Source: JAAXGX01 sp965221595 | GTDB taxonomy: Bacteria; Acidobacteriota; Vicinamibacteria; Vicinamibacterales; UBA8438 | Direction of reading: 5' to 3' | NCBI GenBank assembly: GCA_965221595.1 | Contig: OZ244900.1 | Coordinates: 3,038,001-3,102,000 of the forward strand | Length of the DNA stretch: 64,000 nucleotides | In this document: piece after piece, positions 15,969 through 25,067 of the stretch | Layout: every line of letters begins with the position of its first letter | How positions within the stretch are numbered: the stretch's first letter is position 1 | Made by a program: the position numbers and the translations under genes | The notes under the pieces: model-generated | What the model was told of the DNA's origin: nothing | Seen by the model: the letters and a program-made list of their open reading frames with translations, nothing else | The model's database searches: none

Positions 15969-18293
15969 CTATCGCAACAGATCGAACAGGTGGGTGTACT
16001 TCAGGATCAGGCTCCGGCCGCTGCCCACCGGGATGAAGTCTTCGAGGCCGTCCGTCTGGTTGTAGACGATGAACAGGCCGGTGTTGGCGTCCTGCAGCCA
16101 GCCGAAGCGCAGGTTGACCGACCAGAGCTCGGCGCTGGTGTTGTACTGCAGCAGCCCCTGGGCGAACACACGCGGCGAGAAGTTGTAGGCGATGCGGCTC
16201 GACGCCAGGTTCGTGACGACGTGGTCGGCCGGCAGGTCGATGTCGTTGCGGGTCCAGCGCAGCTCCACGTTCAGCGCCTCGCCGCGCCGCAGGTAGGCCG
16301 ACGGACCCGCCACCTGCAGGCTGCCGCCGAAGAAGCCGCTCTGCTGGAACCGGAACCCGTAGCCGACGGGAGCCGAGCGGTCCGAGTTGTAGTTCAGATT
16401 GAGCTCGTGCCAGTCATAGGAACCGGGCGGCACCGGCACGCCCGAGATCTTGAACTCGCGCGTGACGCCTTCCTTGCGGACGTTCCAGGCAGTGATGGCG
16501 ACCGAGCTGTCCTCGAACTCCCAGAAGTTGTCCATGTGCAGCAGTGAGGTCTCGATGAACCCGCTGTCGATGCGCCAGAACCGGTTGAAGGTGACGTGCG
16601 GCCGGACCTCCTGGATCTGCAGGAAGTTGTCGGGCGGCCGCGACGTGTTGAAGATGCCCGCATCGATCTTGCGGAACCCGGTGCGCCGTACGAAACCCAC
16701 CTCCGGGTTGAAGTCCTCGCCCATCTCCATGATGCTGCCGCGCAGGCGCCAGGCCTCCGTGTTGTAGTCAACCGCCAGGTCGAACGCGTGATCCCGGCCG
16801 GCGCGGTCCGGCGTCTCGGTGCGCGCCACGAAGCCGGAGACCAGCCCGTTCTGCCCGAAGCCCCAGCGCCCGTCGAAGGCATAGGTCCGGTTGATGTCGT
16901 CGGCGGCGGCCTGCTCGCCGGTCGCCTGCCGGCCGACGAACAGCCCGCCGATGCTGGAGCGGTTCGGCAGGTCGCGCCGCAGCCGCGCCACGGTGAAGTT
17001 GTTGGCCGGCGTGTGTCCGTGCACAGGCTCCGTCTGCATGTTCAGGAAGCCGACGGTGACGTTCTCCGAGACCCGCCCCGAGAGGCGTGCGCCCGCGAGG
17101 ATCGGGATGGCATGCCCGTCCTGGTCGATGCCGATTCGGCGGCTGAAGAAGAGCTCGGTCTGCCCCGGATCGTTGAACACGGCGCCGCCGCTGTTACTGA
17201 CCGTGAAGGCCCCGGCGTTCTCCAGGAAGAAGGGCCGCTTCTCCGGAAAGAAGAGGTTGAAGCGGTCGAGGTTGATCTGCTGCTCGTCGACCTCGACCTG
17301 CGCGAAGTCGGTGTTGTAGGTCAGGTCCAGGGCCAGCCCGGAGGTGACGCCGTACTTCAGGTCACCGCCGAGGTCGCCGAACGCCTTGACGCCGGCTGCG
17401 GGCCGGTCGGCGCGACCGACCGCCTCGCCGACGACGTACGGCGTGAGCTGCAGCGTGCGCCAGAGCCCCTCCGGCGCCTGCAGTCCCGTGAGCTGCCCCG
17501 CAAGTGACACGCGGAACAGGTCGAACTGGCGCGGCAGCGGCGCCCAGTACGCCGCCTCGTTGCGGCGCCGGATGTTGCGCTGGAAGTTGACGCCCCAGCG
17601 CTGCGCGCGGCCGGCCGGGAAGCGGAGCGTGCGGAAGGGAATGGCGAACTCCGCGCTCCAGCCGACGTCGGAGATGGCCGCGCGCACCTGCCAGACGCCG
17701 TCCCAGTTCTGGTTGAAGCCGCCACCGGCCCCCTCGGTCTGGCCGCCGCGGCCCATGCCGCTGCCGCCCGCACCCTCGTTGACGAGCTGGCCGTCGTACT
17801 CCTGCCCCGACGGGCTGGTGCCGAAGACGAACCCGTTTTGTCTATCCAAGAACGTGTCCAGGATGATCTGGAAGCTGTCGCTGTCGGCCAGTGACGAGTC
17901 GCGACGGCTGTCGGTGACGATGATCGACGCCGGGTCGCGGTCATAGCAAACGACGCCGAAGTAGAGCGTGTCGCCCGTGAAGACGATGCGGACCTCGGTG
18001 CGCTCCGACGCCGGCTGTCCCTCGTCCGGCTGCGTCTGCACGAACCCCGTGGCGACCGGGGCGCCCGCCCAGGCCGGATCGCCCAGCACCACGCCGTCGA
18101 GGACCGGCTCGACCGGCGCCTCTACAGCTGCCGCGCGCCGCGCGCCGAGCGGCCCCAGCCCCGCCTGCGGCGGCTGGGCGCGTGCATTCACCGACCCGCA
18201 CAGGGCGGCGAGGACGGCGCAGGCCGCGAGCCGGACCGCGGCGCGCAGGGCCCGCGCGCAACCGACCGACGCAAGGATCCACTTAATCTGCAC
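15969..18293 (-). CDS. DUF5916 outer-membrane protein with CBM9-like domain
   Basis: The product is about 774 residues. After a signal peptide (ending near ARAQ) comes a carbohydrate-binding family 9-like domain (ERTEVRIVFTGDTLYFGVVCYD, DSFQIILDTFLDRQNG, WSAEFAIPFRTLRF). A DUF5916 beta-barrel region follows, with the signature TYNTDFAQVEVDEQQINL and RFNLFFPEKRPFFLENAG and an aromatic C-terminal strand. It is probably an outer-membrane barrel of unknown cargo. It is divergent from the quinoprotein at 18461. The GTG at 18293 was chosen as the last start before the signal peptide; its ribosome-binding site is weak. Confidence 0.85.
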   Translation of the reverse strand: MQIKWILASVGCARALRAAVRLAACAVLAALCGSVNARAQPPQAGLGPLGARRAAAVEAPVEPVLDGVVLGDPAWAGAPVATGFVQTQPDEGQPASERTEVRIVFTGDTLYFGVVCYDRDPASIIVTDSRRDSSLADSDSFQIILDTFLDRQNGFVFGTSPSGQEYDGQLVNEGAGGSGMGRGGQTEGAGGGFNQNWDGVWQVRAAISDVGWSAEFAIPFRTLRFPAGRAQRWGVNFQRNIRRRNEAAYWAPLPRQFDLFRVSLAGQLTGLQAPEGLWRTLQLTPYVVGEAVGRADRPAAGVKAFGDLGGDLKYGVTSGLALDLTYNTDFAQVEVDEQQINLDRFNLFFPEKRPFFLENAGAFTVSNSGGAVFNDPGQTELFFSRRIGIDQDGHAIPILAGARLSGRVSENVTVGFLNMQTEPVHGHTPANNFTVARLRRDLPNRSSIGGLFVGRQATGEQAAADDINRTYAFDGRWGFGQNGLVSGFVARTETPDRAGRDHAFDLAVDYNTEAWRLRGSIMEMGEDFNPEVGFVRRTGFRKIDAGIFNTSRPPDNFLQIQEVRPHVTFNRFWRIDSGFIETSLLHMDNFWEFEDSSVAITAWNVRKEGVTREFKISGVPVPPGSYDWHELNLNYNSDRSAPVGYGFRFQQSGFFGGSLQVAGPSAYLRRGEALNVELRWTRNDIDLPADHVVTNLASSRIAYNFSPRVFAQGLLQYNTSAELWSVNLRFGWLQDANTGLFIVYNQTDGLEDFIPVGSGRSLILKYTHLFDLLR

Positions 18294-18460
18294 GCGACCT
18301 ACCAGAATACGCCAACCGGGGGGCGCGGATGTCAACAGCCCGACACCGTCCCGGCCTCCCAACTCCGGCGTGCACCGCGGCCCGCCGGCGGGCGCCCCGC
18401 TGCCAGTCCAGATGGTATAGTGTGCCCCGTTCCTGCCAATCTGCCGACGGAGGACCGACG

Positions 18461-20224
18461 ATGAGGAGCCCGCAGCCGCCCGCCGTACCGACACAGTCGC
18501 ACCTCCTCCACCTCGCCCGGCGGACGGTGCTTGCCGTGGCCGTGGCCGTGGCCGTGGCGGGCGCGCCGGAGACGGCGCGGGCCCAGGGGGCGGCCTTCGA
18601 CGACTTCGTCCCGGTCACCGACGCCATCCTGCAGGACCCCGATCCGGCGGACTGGCTCCACTGGCGGCGCACCCTCGACGCCTGGGGCCACAGCCCGCTC
18701 GACGAGATCACCACCGACAACGCGCACGAGCTGCGTCTGGCATGGAGCTGGGCGCTGGCCGAGGGCTCGCAGCAGACGACGCCGCTGGTCTACGACGGCG
18801 TCATGTACATCGCGAACCCGGGCGAGCGGGTGCAGGCCCTCGACGCCCGCAGCGGCGAGCTGCTGTGGGAGTACCGGCGGCCGCGGACACCGACCGACGC
18901 GGGCGAACCGCCGCCGAACCTGCAGCACCGCAACCTCGCCATCTACCAGGACAAGATCTACCTGAATACCTCCGACGGGCACGTGGTGGCTCTGGATGCG
19001 CGGACCGGCCTCGAGGTCTGGGATTCCAACGTCGGGGGCGCCGCGGGCTACGAGTACACGAGCGGGTCGATCATCGCCGACGGCAGGGTCGTCTCCGGCC
19101 TCACCGGCTGCGAGCGCTATCGCGACGACACGTGCTACATCGTGGCGCTCGACGCCGACACGGGCCGCGAGCTGTGGCGCACGTCGACGGTGGCGCGGCC
19201 GGGCGAGCGCGGCGGCGACTCCTGGGGCGACCTGCCGGTGATGTTCCGCGCCGGCTCCGATGCCTGGATCCCGGGCAGCTACGACCCGCACGCGCAGACG
19301 CTCTTCTTCGGCACGGCGCAAGCCAAGCCGTGGGCGCGCGCCGTACGCGGTACCGACGGCTCGGCGCTGTACACCAACTCGACACTGGCCCTCGATCCAC
19401 TGACCGGCGAGCTGAAGTGGTACTTCCAGCACCTGCCAGGCGAGTCGCACGACATGGACGAGGTGTTCGAACGCATCCTGGTCGACTACGACGACCGGCA
19501 GTCGGTGTTCACCATGGGCAAGATCGCGGTGCTGTGGGAACTCGACCGCGCGACCGGGGAGTTCCGCGCCGCGCACGACCTCGGCTACCAGACGCTCGTC
19601 GACATCGACCCCGTGACGGGGGAAGCCGTCTACCGCGACGGCATGATCCAGGACATCGGCGAGGAGATCTACTGGTGCCCCAGCACCTCGGGCTTCAAGA
19701 GCTGGCGCGCCATGTCGTACAGCCCACTCACCGAGGCCTTCTACATCCCGCTGACCCTCAACTGCGAGACCGGCGCCTTCGGTCCGGTCGAGAGACGTGA
19801 GGGTGGTGGCGGCGTCGGGCCGGTGCGCCGGACCAACCACTTCCATCCGCGCAGTCCCGAGCATATCGGGGAGTTCGTGGCGATGAGCCTGCGTACAGGC
19901 GAAGTCCTATGGCGGCACCGGACCCGCACGCCCATCAACACGGCCGCCCTGACCACCGACGGCGGGCTCGCCGTGGCGGGCGACTGGGACCGCCACCTCT
20001 ACGTCCACGATGCCCGCACCGGCGACGTCCTGTGGCAGACCCGGCTGCCGACCTCGGTGCAGGGCTTCCCCATCTCCTACGCGGTCGGCGGCAAGCAGTA
20101 CCTGGCGGTGCCCGTCGGGACGGGCGGCGCAAGCTGGAACAACCTCGTACCACGGGACCTGACTCCCGAAAAGCGCCATCCGCCGACCGGCAACAGCATC
20201 TTCGTGTTCGCACTGCCCGATTAG
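18461..20224 (+). CDS. PQQ-dependent alcohol dehydrogenase-like quinoprotein
   Basis: This 587-residue exported protein has a signal peptide (to about residue 42) and the eight-bladed propeller of PQQ dehydrogenases, with repeated tryptophan-docking segments (ALDARSGELLWEY, ALDADTGRELWRT, LDPLTGELKWYF, DARTGDVLWQT). The end, AVGGKQYLAVPVG with a final FVFALPD, is typical. No haem motif is present, so electrons must pass to a separate cytochrome. It oxidises an alcohol or aldehyde in the periplasm; the substrate is unknown. It is divergent from the DUF5916 gene, a pairing mirrored at 58671-63650. Confidence 0.9.
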   Translation: MRSPQPPAVPTQSHLLHLARRTVLAVAVAVAVAGAPETARAQGAAFDDFVPVTDAILQDPDPADWLHWRRTLDAWGHSPLDEITTDNAHELRLAWSWALAEGSQQTTPLVYDGVMYIANPGERVQALDARSGELLWEYRRPRTPTDAGEPPPNLQHRNLAIYQDKIYLNTSDGHVVALDARTGLEVWDSNVGGAAGYEYTSGSIIADGRVVSGLTGCERYRDDTCYIVALDADTGRELWRTSTVARPGERGGDSWGDLPVMFRAGSDAWIPGSYDPHAQTLFFGTAQAKPWARAVRGTDGSALYTNSTLALDPLTGELKWYFQHLPGESHDMDEVFERILVDYDDRQSVFTMGKIAVLWELDRATGEFRAAHDLGYQTLVDIDPVTGEAVYRDGMIQDIGEEIYWCPSTSGFKSWRAMSYSPLTEAFYIPLTLNCETGAFGPVERREGGGGVGPVRRTNHFHPRSPEHIGEFVAMSLRTGEVLWRHRTRTPINTAALTTDGGLAVAGDWDRHLYVHDARTGDVLWQTRLPTSVQGFPISYAVGGKQYLAVPVGTGGASWNNLVPRDLTPEKRHPPTGNSIFVFALPD

Positions 20225-20247
20225 TCTGCGGGGCTCCACCGGGGGGC

Positions 20248-21480
20248 GTGACGGTGCGGTACGAGGTCCCGCTCGCCGGCAATCGACGTCCGACCCTCGA
20301 CGAATTCGTCGGTGAGCTGGAGGGCTGGCGCCGATACGGCAAGGCAACGGTCGTCGGCGACTACGCGGGCGTGCCCGTCTTCGTCAACGAGTTCTGGACT
20401 TCCCGCCAGCGGGCCGCGCACTCGCTGCACGAGATCTCCTACCGGGCGTGCTTCAAGCCGCAACTGCCACGGTTCTTCATCACCAGGTTGACGGTGTCCG
20501 GGGAGGTGGTGTTCGACCCCTTCATGGGACGCGGAACGACCCTGCTGGAAGCCGCGCTGCACGGTCGTCAGACGTTGGGCAACGACGTCAATCCCCTGTC
20601 ACGCATGCTGCTCGAGGCCCGGCTGTCCCCCCCCTCCGGCGCCGAGGTCGACGCCCGACTGAACCTGCTGTCCCTGGACACGCCCACCGCGCCCCCCGAG
20701 GGCTTCGATGTCTTCTTTCACGAACGTACGTTGAACCAGATCTGCCGTCTCCGCGCCTACCTGCACGAGCGCCGTTCGGCCGGTGCAGCCGACGCGGTCG
20801 ATCGCTGGATCCAGATGGTCGCGATCAATCGACTGACCGGTCACTCCCGAGGATTCTTCTCGGTTTACACGCTGCCGCCGAACCAGGCCACCTCGATCGA
20901 GCGGCAGCGTAAGACCAACGAGCGCCGCAATCAGCGACCGGAGTACCGCGATGTTGCCGACCTGATCCGGCGCAAGACGCGTGCGCTTCTGCGCGACGTG
21001 TCGCACCAGCCGCCGACCGGGCGGAATCGCGGGCTGTTCGGGCAACCGGTGGGGACCCCGTTCGACTATGACGGGCCGCCGGTGACGCTTGCCGTCACGT
21101 CGCCGCCGTTCATGAACATCGTCAACTACCGGGCCGACAACTGGATGCGGTGCTGGTTCGCCGGGATCGATCCCGACCAGGTCGGCATCACGCAGACCGG
21201 GAGGCTGGAGGCCTGGAAGTGTCTCGTTCGCGACGCGCTCGAAAACGTCGCCGCGATCTCGGCGGGCGGCGGCGTGTTCGCCTTCGAGGTGGGAGAAATC
21301 CGAAAGGGGGCGCTGCTGCTCGACGAAGTGGTCGCCGACGTAGCGCGCGAGACGGCGTGGGAGCCCGTCTGCGTCGTCGTCAATCAGCAGAAGTTCACCA
21401 AGACTTCCAATACGTGGGGCATCGACAACAACCAGGCAGGCACCAACTCGAATCGGATCGTCGTGATGCGTCGACGCTGA
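20248..21480 (+). CDS. Orphan DNA methyltransferase (N4-cytosine/N6-adenine type)
   Basis: The 410-residue protein has a SAM-binding motif I (VFDPFMGRGTT, residues 88-98, followed by GNDVNP) and a catalytic motif IV TSPPF (284-288) followed by MNIVNYRADNWMRCWF. The ~190 residues between them probably hold the target-recognition region, giving the order I-recognition-IV. TSPP-type motifs occur in N4-cytosine and some N6-adenine enzymes. No restriction endonuclease is adjacent, so it is an orphan, epigenetic or eroded RM component. GTG 20248 or GTG 20254 could be the start; GGGGGG at 20241-20246 better fits the latter. Confidence 0.8.
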   Translation: MTVRYEVPLAGNRRPTLDEFVGELEGWRRYGKATVVGDYAGVPVFVNEFWTSRQRAAHSLHEISYRACFKPQLPRFFITRLTVSGEVVFDPFMGRGTTLLEAALHGRQTLGNDVNPLSRMLLEARLSPPSGAEVDARLNLLSLDTPTAPPEGFDVFFHERTLNQICRLRAYLHERRSAGAADAVDRWIQMVAINRLTGHSRGFFSVYTLPPNQATSIERQRKTNERRNQRPEYRDVADLIRRKTRALLRDVSHQPPTGRNRGLFGQPVGTPFDYDGPPVTLAVTSPPFMNIVNYRADNWMRCWFAGIDPDQVGITQTGRLEAWKCLVRDALENVAAISAGGGVFAFEVGEIRKGALLLDEVVADVARETAWEPVCVVVNQQKFTKTSNTWGIDNNQAGTNSNRIVVMRRR

Positions 21481-21494
21481 CCCCGCCAGGCAGG

Positions 21495-21513
21495 AGCCCC
21501 GCGCCGCGGGGCT
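21495..21513 (+). terminator. Hairpin terminator after the methyltransferase
   Basis: AGCCCCGC-GCC-GCGGGGCT is a perfect 8-bp stem with a 3-base loop, 15 bases after the stop. GTTC and CGCCACGGGTGCG follow, so it lacks a full T-run; the flanks resemble a degenerate copy of the dispersed repeat. Confidence 0.5.
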
Positions 21514-21591
21514 GTTCGCCACGGGTGCGAAGGGTGCGCGGCAAGGGAACCCCGCCGCGCACCCGCGCGAGAATCGCAAGGAGGGTCGAGG

Positions 21592-22791
21592 TCAGTCGGC
21601 ACCCGGCCAGAGCACGCCCTGGTGCGGGGTCCGGATCGGGCCCTCGCCCTTGTAGACGAACTTCTGCAGCCGCTTGCCCTCGAACGTCTCGGTCGTGTAG
21701 ATGTTGCCGTGCGAGTCGACCGCGACGTTGTGCGTCCCGTAGAACTGCCCCGGCTGCCGGCCGCCGTTGCCGAAGCTCGAGATCAGCGTCAGCGACTTGC
21801 GGTCCACGATGTAGACCTTCTCGTTCACGCCGTCGGCCACGTACAGGTACTTCTGCTCGCCGTCGTGGGAGAACGCGATGTCCCACACCGAGCCGGCACC
21901 GAGCGTCTCCTTCTCGATGAACAGCTCCTTGACGAAGGTGCCGTCCGGATTGAACACCTGGATACGGTCGTTCACGCGGTCACAGACGTAGAGCAGCCGG
22001 TCGTGAGACATCTCGGCGCAGTGCACCGGTGTGCGGAACTGCTGGGCCGGCGCCGCGCGCGGGTCGTAGCGTCCCAGGTCCGTGTCGTCGGGCACGTTGC
22101 CGTACGCGCCCCAGTAGCGCTTGAACTCGCCCGTGTCGGCGTCGATCACCACCACGCGCTTGTTGCCATAGCCGTCCGAGACATACGCCTCGTTGGCCAG
22201 CGGGTCGACCGAGATCTCCGCCACCCGGCTGAAGTTCGCCATGTCGTTGCTGCCCATGCTCTGGCCGGCACGGCCCACCTGCAGCAGGAAGTCGCCGTTG
22301 CGCGTGAACTTCAGGATGTGCGCGTCCTCGCGGTCGTTGCCCCCGATCCACACGTTGCCCTTGTAGTCGACCGTGATGCCGTGGTTCGAACGCGGCCACT
22401 CGAAGCCCTCGCCCGGGCCGCCCCAGTGCCGCTTCACGTTGCCGGCCGGGTCGAACTCGAGCACCGGCGGGGCCGGCACGCAACAGTCGACCGCCACCGG
22501 CGGGTCGGCCGTCGCCTCGATCTCGCCCGCGTTGAGCGTCGCCTCGCGGTGCACGATCCACACGTGGTCCCACTCATCGACCGAGACGCCGATGGCCGCC
22601 CCGATGACCCAGTTGTTGGGCAGCGGCTTCGGCCACAACGGGTCGACCTCGAAAATGGGCCCCCAGGCCAGCCCCTCGGCCTGCGCGGCCGCCGACTTCT
22701 CCAGTGCCGACTGGCCGAGCGCCAGCGCCGCGAACAGCACGACGCCGGCGACCCCTATCCACAGCTTGCGGTTGCGTAGCAGGCTTCTCAT
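21592..22791 (-). CDS. Exported NHL-repeat six-bladed beta-propeller
   Basis: This 399-residue protein has an N-terminal membrane or signal segment (RSLLRNRKLWIGVAGVV) and NHL-type repeats (HGITVDYKGNVWIGG, AEISVDPLANEAYVSDGYGN, WDIAFSHDGEQKYLYVADG, HNVAVDSHGNIYTTET). It resembles the peptidylglycine alpha-hydroxylating/amidating lyase-like propellers common in Acidobacteriota. Three cysteines cluster at DCCVPAPP and VHCAEM. The exact reaction is unknown. The ATG at 22791 follows GGAGAG. Confidence 0.8.
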   Translation of the reverse strand: MRSLLRNRKLWIGVAGVVLFAALALGQSALEKSAAAQAEGLAWGPIFEVDPLWPKPLPNNWVIGAAIGVSVDEWDHVWIVHREATLNAGEIEATADPPVAVDCCVPAPPVLEFDPAGNVKRHWGGPGEGFEWPRSNHGITVDYKGNVWIGGNDREDAHILKFTRNGDFLLQVGRAGQSMGSNDMANFSRVAEISVDPLANEAYVSDGYGNKRVVVIDADTGEFKRYWGAYGNVPDDTDLGRYDPRAAPAQQFRTPVHCAEMSHDRLLYVCDRVNDRIQVFNPDGTFVKELFIEKETLGAGSVWDIAFSHDGEQKYLYVADGVNEKVYIVDRKSLTLISSFGNGGRQPGQFYGTHNVAVDSHGNIYTTETFEGKRLQKFVYKGEGPIRTPHQGVLWPGAD

Positions 22792-22896
22792 GGACTCTCC
22801 TCGTTGCTCCGTGCTCAAGTCAGTTTCGCCCGCCGAATGTTGGCACACGCACGCCGGGGGCGCAAGTCCGTCCCCCGGGCGGTGCCCCTGTGCATC

Positions 22897-23451
22897 CTAT
22901 CTCTCCACCGCGGGGTTCCGGTAGCCGGCCGGCAGCACGCGGTCGGGGTCCGGGCGAATGCTCAGATAGGTCACGTGGTCCGTGATGTCGCGCCAGCCGT
23001 GAAACACGCCCGCCGGGATCACCACCACGTCGCCCGCGGAGATCACTCGCACCTGGTTCCCGTCGTCCTCGAACGTGGCGCGGCTGCTGGGACCGACGGC
23101 GACCTGGACGACCTCCGCATCGGGCGCGATGGGCTGCCGATCGACGACCGCCGTCCCGGTGACGAGCGTGCCCGAACCCGACACCACGTAGTACACCTCG
23201 GTGACCCGGCTGTGCTCGATTGCCGGCGTCGGACCCGCGCTGTCGCCCGTGGGCCCGCGGTGCAGCACACCGACCGCCACGTTCAACTTCCCGATGTCGA
23301 CCACCCGGATCTGCCGGTCGATGCCGCCCTCGGGACTGCTCAGCACGGCCTCGATGTCGGCCTTCAGCACGTCGGTGGCCAGTTGCTGGGCGAGCCCGGT
23401 GAGCGGGACGAGCGTCAGCGCTGCCGCAAGGGCGATGGTGAACCTCGGCAT
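22897..23451 (-). CDS. Exported cupin-domain protein
   Basis: The 184-residue protein has a signal peptide (1-22, LTGLAQQ) and one cupin barrel, with motif 1 around HSRVTEVYYVVSGSGTLVTG and motif 2 at GDVVVIPAGVFHGWRDI. The His and Glu residues expected to bind a metal are present. Function unknown; it may bind or isomerise a small molecule. CAGGAG precedes the ATG. The following 250 bases up to ssrA hold no credible gene. Confidence 0.8.
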   Translation of the reverse strand: MPRFTIALAAALTLVPLTGLAQQLATDVLKADIEAVLSSPEGGIDRQIRVVDIGKLNVAVGVLHRGPTGDSAGPTPAIEHSRVTEVYYVVSGSGTLVTGTAVVDRQPIAPDAEVVQVAVGPSSRATFEDDGNQVRVISAGDVVVIPAGVFHGWRDITDHVTYLSIRPDPDRVLPAGYRNPAVER

Positions 23452-23708
23452 GTCAAACTCCTGTTCTGGTGGTGGCGAGTCTCCTACCATACCGCACGCC
23501 GGCGCGCTGCCTCCTGCCGCGGGCTGCCGAAAGGGGAACCACTGGCGACCTGCACGCACAAGGAGTTCCTCGGCCGCGGCGCCGTGCTGGCCGGCAGGGT
23601 CGGTGCGCACGGTGGTCGGCGGGCGGACGATGCACCCGGCGCCGGGCTTGTAGCCCCGTCTGATTGAAGCTGTTAGAATGACTTGAGCGGTTCACGCACG
23701 GTCACCAT

Positions 23709-24061
23709 GGGGGCGACACGGCTTCGACGGGGGTAATGGAATCGCGGAATGCATGCCGAGCACCATCGACTCGCAAATCCGATGGAAAACACAGTAACTG
23801 CGGACACGCAGCTTCCACTCGCCGCTTAATCAAGTGGCGCGTTCACCTCGTCCTCGCCCATGGGGCGGGACTGAACGTCATTTAGTGGGCTGGCCGTCGC
23901 GCGTGGCGCCGACACGCGCCGGTGAGACTTTTCGGCGCTGGCTTCCGGCGGTTTCCGCCGTCCTTCGACACCGGGAGCGAGACATTCAAGGACGGACAAG
24001 CATGTAGATTTCCGCGGAGACGTACTTTCGGACGCGGGTTCGACTCCCGCCGCCTCCACCA
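23709..24061 (+). ncRNA. ssrA: Transfer-messenger RNA (tmRNA)
   Basis: The 353-base RNA starts GGGGGCGACACGGCTTCGAC and ends in a T arm (GCGGGTTCGACTCCCGC), acceptor strand CGCCTCC, A and CCA. The acceptor pairs GGGGGCG with CGCCTCC. By analogy to E. coli (TAGTC before GCA), the resume codon is GCA at 23773 and the tag reads ANPMENTVTADTQLPLAA, stopping at TAA 23827-23829. It rescues stalled ribosomes with SmpB. The tag is long (18 residues) and ends LPLAA rather than ALAA. The 3' end is a common integrase target and lies at the left edge of the island. Confidence 0.95.
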
Positions 24062-24064
24062 CCC
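24048..24064 (+). repeat. Candidate attachment site (left) in ssrA 3' end
   Basis: CGCCGCCTCCACCACCC, spanning the acceptor strand and CCA of ssrA, recurs at 28823-28839 with one mismatch (CGCCACCTCCACCACCC). The two copies flank the HicA-like/HTH, RT-nitrilase and integrase-remnant segment of about 4.8 kb. Confidence 0.5.
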
Positions 24065-24182
24065 CTTCGGTTCCAGCACCAGCAGCTCGTCAAGGGCGCG
24101 GACGACCCTGCCGTCGGGAATCAGCGGCGGCGCGACGCGGCGCGGTGGGACGCCGTATCCCTGACGGTTCGGCGCGACGAAG

Positions 24183-24719
24183 CTACAGCCCGGCCAAATC
24201 GCGCAGCATCGTCTGCCGACTCGGGCGCACGCGGCGGCCATGGCGCCGAAGCTCCAGACTGGCGTTGATGGCCGCCAGCACGTCGTCATCGAACGATTCT
24301 GCGGGCTCTCCGAGGTACGCGGCGATCCAGCGTTCCACCTCCGACCAGCGCCAGAGCCGGTATCGGCTTCGCGGATCGGTGACGGGCGGCGGAAACCCCC
24401 CAGGTCCCCGCGCGCCGGCAACCAGGAGTCGCACGCCCTCGCGGCTACGCCCCGTGCGGGCGGCAAGGCCCGCCATCGAGACGAGACCGGCGTCGGCGAT
24501 TCGGGCCACCGTCACACCGGGCACCTTCTCCACGTCGGCCACCGCCGAGAGCACGGCGTCATCCAGGCCGGGCGCCTCACGGTCGAACTCGATGTACTGA
24601 ATTCCTTCCGAGCGACCGACCAGCCCATCGTCGCAACCGGCCTCGAACAACGCGTCGACCAGCGCGGGTTGCTGAACATCAGGTCCGTCGACGATCAACG
24701 TGAAGTGATGAAGCGACAC
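24183..24719 (-). CDS. HTH DNA-binding protein partnered with a HicA-like protein
   Basis: The 178-residue protein starts at GTG 24719, directly after GAGGAGG. The N-terminal half (HHFTLIVDG, DALFEAGCDDGLVG, IEFDREAPGLDDAVLSA) is an alpha/beta domain typical of this family of uncharacterised DNA-binding proteins. A MerR/excisionase-like helix-turn-helix follows (LAARTGRSREGVRLLVAG, then YRLWRWSEVERWI). Its start overlaps the stop of the small upstream gene by TAGTG, so the two form an operon, probably a toxin-antitoxin-like pair with this as the antitoxin or repressor. The function is inferred. Downstream (24062-24182) a coding-like minus-strand fragment runs into ssrA. Confidence 0.75.
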   Translation of the reverse strand: MSLHHFTLIVDGPDVQQPALVDALFEAGCDDGLVGRSEGIQYIEFDREAPGLDDAVLSAVADVEKVPGVTVARIADAGLVSMAGLAARTGRSREGVRLLVAGARGPGGFPPPVTDPRSRYRLWRWSEVERWIAAYLGEPAESFDDDVLAAINASLELRRHGRRVRPSRQTMLRDLAGL

Positions 24720-24963
24720 TATCCTCCTCGCGATCTCCCGTTGTGCGGGCAACGGCTCAATGCGCGCCGTAGCTGGCGGGGATGAAGACCCGGGCTTCGA
24801 GGCGTCGACCAGATGGAGACCTGACATCCCGAACGGCTTGCCTCACCGCACCGCATGACGCCCCAGCGGTGTCCGGACCGGGTAGGCGTGACCATCCAAC
24901 CCGCTCTCTCAGCCGCGGCCAGGACATCTTCGACATCCTTCTTGGGATGCCTGGCCTTGCCAT
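24719..24963 (-). CDS. HicA-like small protein with a frame break at its start
   Basis: In the frame ending at TAG 24719-24721 the sequence reads RHPKKDVEDVLAAAERAGW, SGHRWGVMRC, SGCQVSIWSTPRSP and LRRALSRCPH. This is a compact helix plus GW...SGH pattern like HicA mRNA interferases (dsRNA-binding fold, active His). The frame has no ATG, GTG or TTG after its upstream stop. An ATG at 24963 is one base out of phase, as if a base were lost after ATGGC, where relatives would read M-A-K-A-R-H-P. It is either a frameshifted (dead) gene, an assembly error or uses a rare start. It is coupled to the HTH gene. Confidence 0.6.
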
Positions 24964-25048
24964 GTTGACACGATACAACGCCGCTGACGGGGCGTCAAAA
25001 CCGCGGAAGTGACGCCGGCCATCGGGAACAGGCGGTCGCGTCCAGCAA

Positions 25049-25067
25049 CACCGTGTGAGGCACGGTG
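25049..25067 (-). terminator. Hairpin downstream of the RT-nitrilase gene
   Basis: CACCGTG-TGAGG-CACGGTG is a perfect 7-bp stem in the 267-base gap between the HicA-like gene and the RT gene. It could end transcription of the RT gene, but no T-tract follows on the minus strand. Nothing else is evident in this gap. Confidence 0.3.

Noticed and set aside
23641..23680. Promoter of ssrA (TAGAAT at 23674 with TTGTAG upstream)
   Set aside because: The hexamers are 20 bases apart and the -35 is poor, so I could not place the promoter reliably.
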